Assembly: GCF_008180195.1 (NCBI RefSeq)
Contig: NZ_VTAV01000016.1
Location: 1-34,710 of the forward strand
Direction: 5' to 3'
Length of the DNA stretch: 34,710 nucleotides
DNA from: Sphingobacterium phlebotomi
GTDB lineage: Bacteria; Bacteroidota; Bacteroidia; Sphingobacteriales; Sphingobacteriaceae
The stretch's first letter is position 1. Each line of letters opens with the position of its first letter. The notes under the pieces were generated by a model. It was not told the DNA's origin. It did no database searches and saw only the letters and a program-made list of their open reading frames with translations. Of this stretch, positions 32,936 to 34,710 are shown piece by piece. The translations under genes and the position numbers were made by a program.

Positions 32936-34243
32936 CTATTTGATCTTATCAAATGCTTGTTGCAAATCATCTTTGATATCATCCACATGCTCGATACCTA
33001 CAGAAATGCGTAATTGTCCGGGGAATACGCCTGCACTTCTTTGTGCTTCTTCGGGAAGCTGTTGATGCGTAGTTGCAGCAGGATGTATGATAAGTGTTTT
33101 GGCATCACCCACATTAGCAAGGTGGCTAATCAAATTCAATGAATCAATGAATTCATTTGCTTTTTCTGCTCCGCCTTTAAGCCTGAAAGACAGTACTGAT
33201 CCATAACCATTTTTCAGATATTTCTGTGCGTTCTGGTGATAAGGATGGCTCTTTAAACCAGGATAGCTTACTTTTTCCACTTGAGGATGTGCCTCTAGCC
33301 ATTGTGCAATTTCTAAAGCGTTGTCTACGTGGCGCTGTACGCGTAAAGAAAGTGTTTCCACTCCTTGTACCAACAAGAATGAGTTGAAAGGAGATAGTGC
33401 CGGACCAAAATCACGCAATCCCTCTACGCGTGCACGGATAGCAAACTGAATGTTGCCAAAAGGACCGTCTGGACCAAAAACGTCAGAGAAGACTAATCCG
33501 TGATAACCGTCGGATGGTTCGGAGAACTGCTTGAATTTACCATTTCCCCAATTATAATTACCGCCATCGACGATGACTCCACCGATACTGGTACCGTGAC
33601 CACCAATCCATTTGGTAGCCGATTCCACGACCACGTTGGCACCGTGTTCTAGCGGTTTGAATAAATATCCTCCTGCTCCAAATGTATTATCGACAATAAA
33701 CGGTAAATCATATTTCCGTGCTAATGCGGCTATTTTGTCGAAATCAGGAATATTATAACTTGGGTTTCCTATAGTTTCGACATAGAGGGCTTTTGTTTTC
33801 TCGTCTATAAGCTTTTCCATATTGTCGGCGTCACTTTCAGCCGCAAAACGCGCCTCGATACCTAGTCGTTTAAATGATACCTTAAATTGGTTATACGTAC
33901 CGCCGTATAAATTTGCTCCAGCAACGAAATTTTCACCGCTTTCGATGATATTCGTTAAGGCGATAAATTGTGCAGCTTGTCCAGAAGCAACTGCCAAGGC
34001 AGCAACGCCGCCTTCCAGAGCTGCGATGCGTTTTTCAAAAGCATCCGTGGTGGGGTTCATGATGCGGGTATAAATATTCCCGAATTGCTTCAATGCAAAA
34101 AGATTCGCGCCGTGCTCCGCATTTTCAAACACATAAGAGGTCGTTTGATAAATAGGTAATGCCCTGGATCCTGTGGTTGGGTCTACTTCCTGTCCAGCGT
34201 GGACCTGTAACGTTTCGAATTTTAGGTTTTTATTTGTTGACAT
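32936..34243 (-). CDS. metY: O-acetylhomoserine sulfhydrylase (aminocarboxypropyltransferase)
   Basis: PLP enzyme of the Cys/Met metabolism family that makes homocysteine from O-acetylhomoserine and sulfide (direct sulfhydrylation); some relatives also make cysteine from O-acetylserine. The Schiff-base lysine is K211 (VVESATKWIGGHG) and D185 (IVDNTFG) pairs with PLP. Length of 435 residues and the opening ETLQVHAGQEVDPTTGSRALP are typical of MetY rather than MetB/MetC (about 380-400 aa). It is the first gene after a 390-nt leader holding a SAM-I riboswitch, a Cys/Met-rich small ORF and hairpins. Confidence 0.95.
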   Translation of the reverse strand: MSTNKNLKFETLQVHAGQEVDPTTGSRALPIYQTTSYVFENAEHGANLFALKQFGNIYTRIMNPTTDAFEKRIAALEGGVAALAVASGQAAQFIALTNIIESGENFVAGANLYGGTYNQFKVSFKRLGIEARFAAESDADNMEKLIDEKTKALYVETIGNPSYNIPDFDKIAALARKYDLPFIVDNTFGAGGYLFKPLEHGANVVVESATKWIGGHGTSIGGVIVDGGNYNWGNGKFKQFSEPSDGYHGLVFSDVFGPDGPFGNIQFAIRARVEGLRDFGPALSPFNSFLLVQGVETLSLRVQRHVDNALEIAQWLEAHPQVEKVSYPGLKSHPYHQNAQKYLKNGYGSVLSFRLKGGAEKANEFIDSLNLISHLANVGDAKTLIIHPAATTHQQLPEEAQRSAGVFPGQLRISVGIEHVDDIKDDLQQAFDKIK

Positions 34244-34285
34244 CGTTTATAATACTTTAATGTATTAAATATAGTGAATTAAATA

Positions 34286-34402
34286 TACATTCCATTCTTT
34301 TGAAAGCTGGTCGTTCGTAATTTGGTAATGTAAAGCGTAGGGGAGGAATGTACCAAAACCGACATCACCAAGAACGACTAGCGCATTCGCATAGACATGC
34401 GA
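34286..34402 (-). promoter_or_regulatory. Candidate attenuator structures between the leader peptide and metY
   Basis: Minus-strand pairings: a 6-bp hairpin over the Met codons (34402-34397 with 34392-34387), an 11-bp helix with one G-U (34382-34372 with 34316-34306) whose 5' arm contains the leader stop codon, and an inner 7-bp helix (34357-34351 with 34327-34321). A competing 8-bp perfect pairing joins 34352-34345 to 34293-34286; it overlaps the inner helix and crosses the 11-bp one. The 11-bp helix is followed only by TTTC, so a classic U-run terminator is not evident. Confidence 0.5.
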
Positions 34403-34473
34403 GTACAACAACAAACGGATGTTGCTAAGCGGAATAGTGTGTTATCAGAAATGTTTAGTTTAAATGTTCCCAT
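34378..34473 (-). CDS. Cys/Met-rich leader peptide of metY-hom (31 aa)
   Basis: A 31-codon ORF from ATG 34473 to TAG 34380-34378. It begins MGTFKLNISD and ends SVCCCTRMSMRMR. Three consecutive Cys codons (all TGT) and three Met codons within the last 11 residues cannot readily be explained by chance directly upstream of a homocysteine/cysteine-forming enzyme. It starts 10 nt after the 3' arm of riboswitch helix P1 and stops inside the 5' arm of an 11-bp hairpin, 134 nt before metY. Cys-rich leader ORFs control cysteine genes in other bacteria such as mycobacteria. By analogy, ribosome pausing at Cys or Met codons would alter leader folding. No SD is present. Translation is unproven. Confidence 0.7.
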   Translation of the reverse strand: MGTFKLNISDNTLFRLATSVCCCTRMSMRMR

Positions 34474-34482
34474 TGTCTATTT

Positions 34483-34600
34483 ATTTATATGTTCCAAAAC
34501 GATATTGTTCCGGACAGGAATTGGCACCTTTTCAATTTTTCTTGCTGGTTGCCAGTGGGTCATTGAGCCAGTCTCTCGCCACTTCTTTATAAACCAAGAC
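34483..34600 (-). promoter_or_regulatory. SAM-I (S-box) riboswitch
   Basis: The conserved core is readable on the minus strand: P1 5' arm GTTTAT (34594-34589) pairing with ATAAAT (34488-34483); J1/2 AAAGA; P2 AGTGG/CCACT enclosing the K-turn and GAGAGACTGGCTCAATGA; P3 loop with GGCAACC (34553-34547); and J3/4-P4 AAGGTGCCAATTCC (34530-34517). Order and spacing match the S-box, which binds S-adenosylmethionine and represses methionine genes. Context (metY-hom) agrees. No terminator directly follows P1; instead a small ORF starts 10 nt on, so the output mechanism is unclear. Confidence 0.92.
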
Positions 34601-34634
34601 CTAACACGATGCGAGGTGTTGATTGGATTTTTTG

Positions 34635-34707
34635 TGGTGCCAGCTGGATTCGAACCAGCGACACAAGGATTTTCAGTCCTTTGCTCTACCAACTGAGCTA
34701 TGGCACC
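34635..34707 (-). tRNA. tRNA-Phe (anticodon GAA)
   Basis: A 73-nt cloverleaf on the minus strand. Acceptor GGTGCCA/TGGCACC, discriminator A at 34635, D-arm TAGCTCAGTTGGTAGAGCA, anticodon loop CTGAAAA giving GAA, T-loop GGTTCGAATCC. CCA is not encoded. Its promoter lies beyond the window. No terminator is seen in the 34 nt between its 3' end and the SAM-I riboswitch. Confidence 0.96.
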
Positions 34708-34710
34708 TTT

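Noticed and set aside
34397..34696. 99-codon plus-strand ORF and 71-codon minus-strand ORF (34477-34692) at the right end
   Set aside because: They are translations of, or antisense to, tRNA-Phe and the SAM-I riboswitch. The VEQRTENPCVAGSNPAGTT-type peptide is a well-known false product of tRNA sequence.
1..34710. CRISPR array, prophage or complete insertion sequence
   Set aside because: No regularly spaced repeats, no cas or phage structural genes, and no transposase with terminal repeats were found.

Overview
The window reads as ordinary chromosome from a Bacteroidota bacterium, most likely of the family Sphingobacteriaceae (Sphingobacterium, Pedobacter or Olivibacter type). The reasons are low-to-moderate GC, the Bacteroidota housekeeping promoter (TTG, about 20 nt, TAnnTTTG) seen before many genes, almost no Shine-Dalgarno sequences, and protein types such as CarboxypepD_reg-linked beta-barrel proteins. 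No phage, plasmid backbone, complete insertion sequence or CRISPR array is visible.

Layout. 1-4.9 kb: start of a small RNA at the left edge (minus strand), a SulP anion transporter, a FabH-type ketoacyl-ACP synthase, an APC amino-acid permease and an exported methyltransferase. 5.1-7.4 kb: a MetN-MetI-MetQ methionine importer operon. 7.5-9.8 kb: an outer-membrane protein and guaB. 9.9-15.3 kb: a five-gene minus-strand operon (ArsC/YffB-like protein, M1 metallopeptidase, CarboxypepD_reg protein, APC permease, class A beta-lactamase-like enzyme). 15.4-19.2 kb: fructose-bisphosphate aldolase, XerC/D recombinase with hpf, a small conserved protein and ferritin. 19.3-23.0 kb: a 920-residue outer-membrane beta-barrel protein and a quinone oxidoreductase. 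23.0-24.8 kb: a solitary tyrosine recombinase divergent from a small HTH/coiled-coil protein. 24.8-28.5 kb: Gfo/Idh/MocA oxidoreductase, an NTF2-like protein, ornithine aminotransferase and a YceI lipoprotein. 28.6-31.5 kb: a complete small RNA, a cNMP/CBS/DUF294 signalling protein with a DnaQ-type exonuclease, and tRNA-Pro. 31.7-34.7 kb: metY-hom, read from a long structured leader that lies just behind tRNA-Phe.

Two RNA-level systems stand out. First, the leader of metY-hom has a SAM-I riboswitch followed 10 nt later by a 31-codon open reading frame too short for ordinary gene calling. It ends in ...VCCCTRMSMRMR, three consecutive Cys codons and then three Met codons, and its stop codon lies inside an 11-bp hairpin. 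This looks like a cysteine/methionine-sensing leader-peptide attenuator in tandem with a SAM sensor. Second, two small-RNA genes 28.6 kb apart share 27 identical bases that begin at the predicted transcription start. Both have promoters of identical geometry. The complete copy is about 64 nt long: an unpaired 5' arm and a terminator hairpin. The 5' arm would be complementary to a sequence that looks like a translation-initiation region ending in AUG.

Sulfur metabolism links several parts: anion uptake (SulP), methionine import (metNIQ, nearly leaderless and without a riboswitch) and homocysteine synthesis by direct sulfhydrylation (metY, hom) under riboswitch and leader-peptide control.
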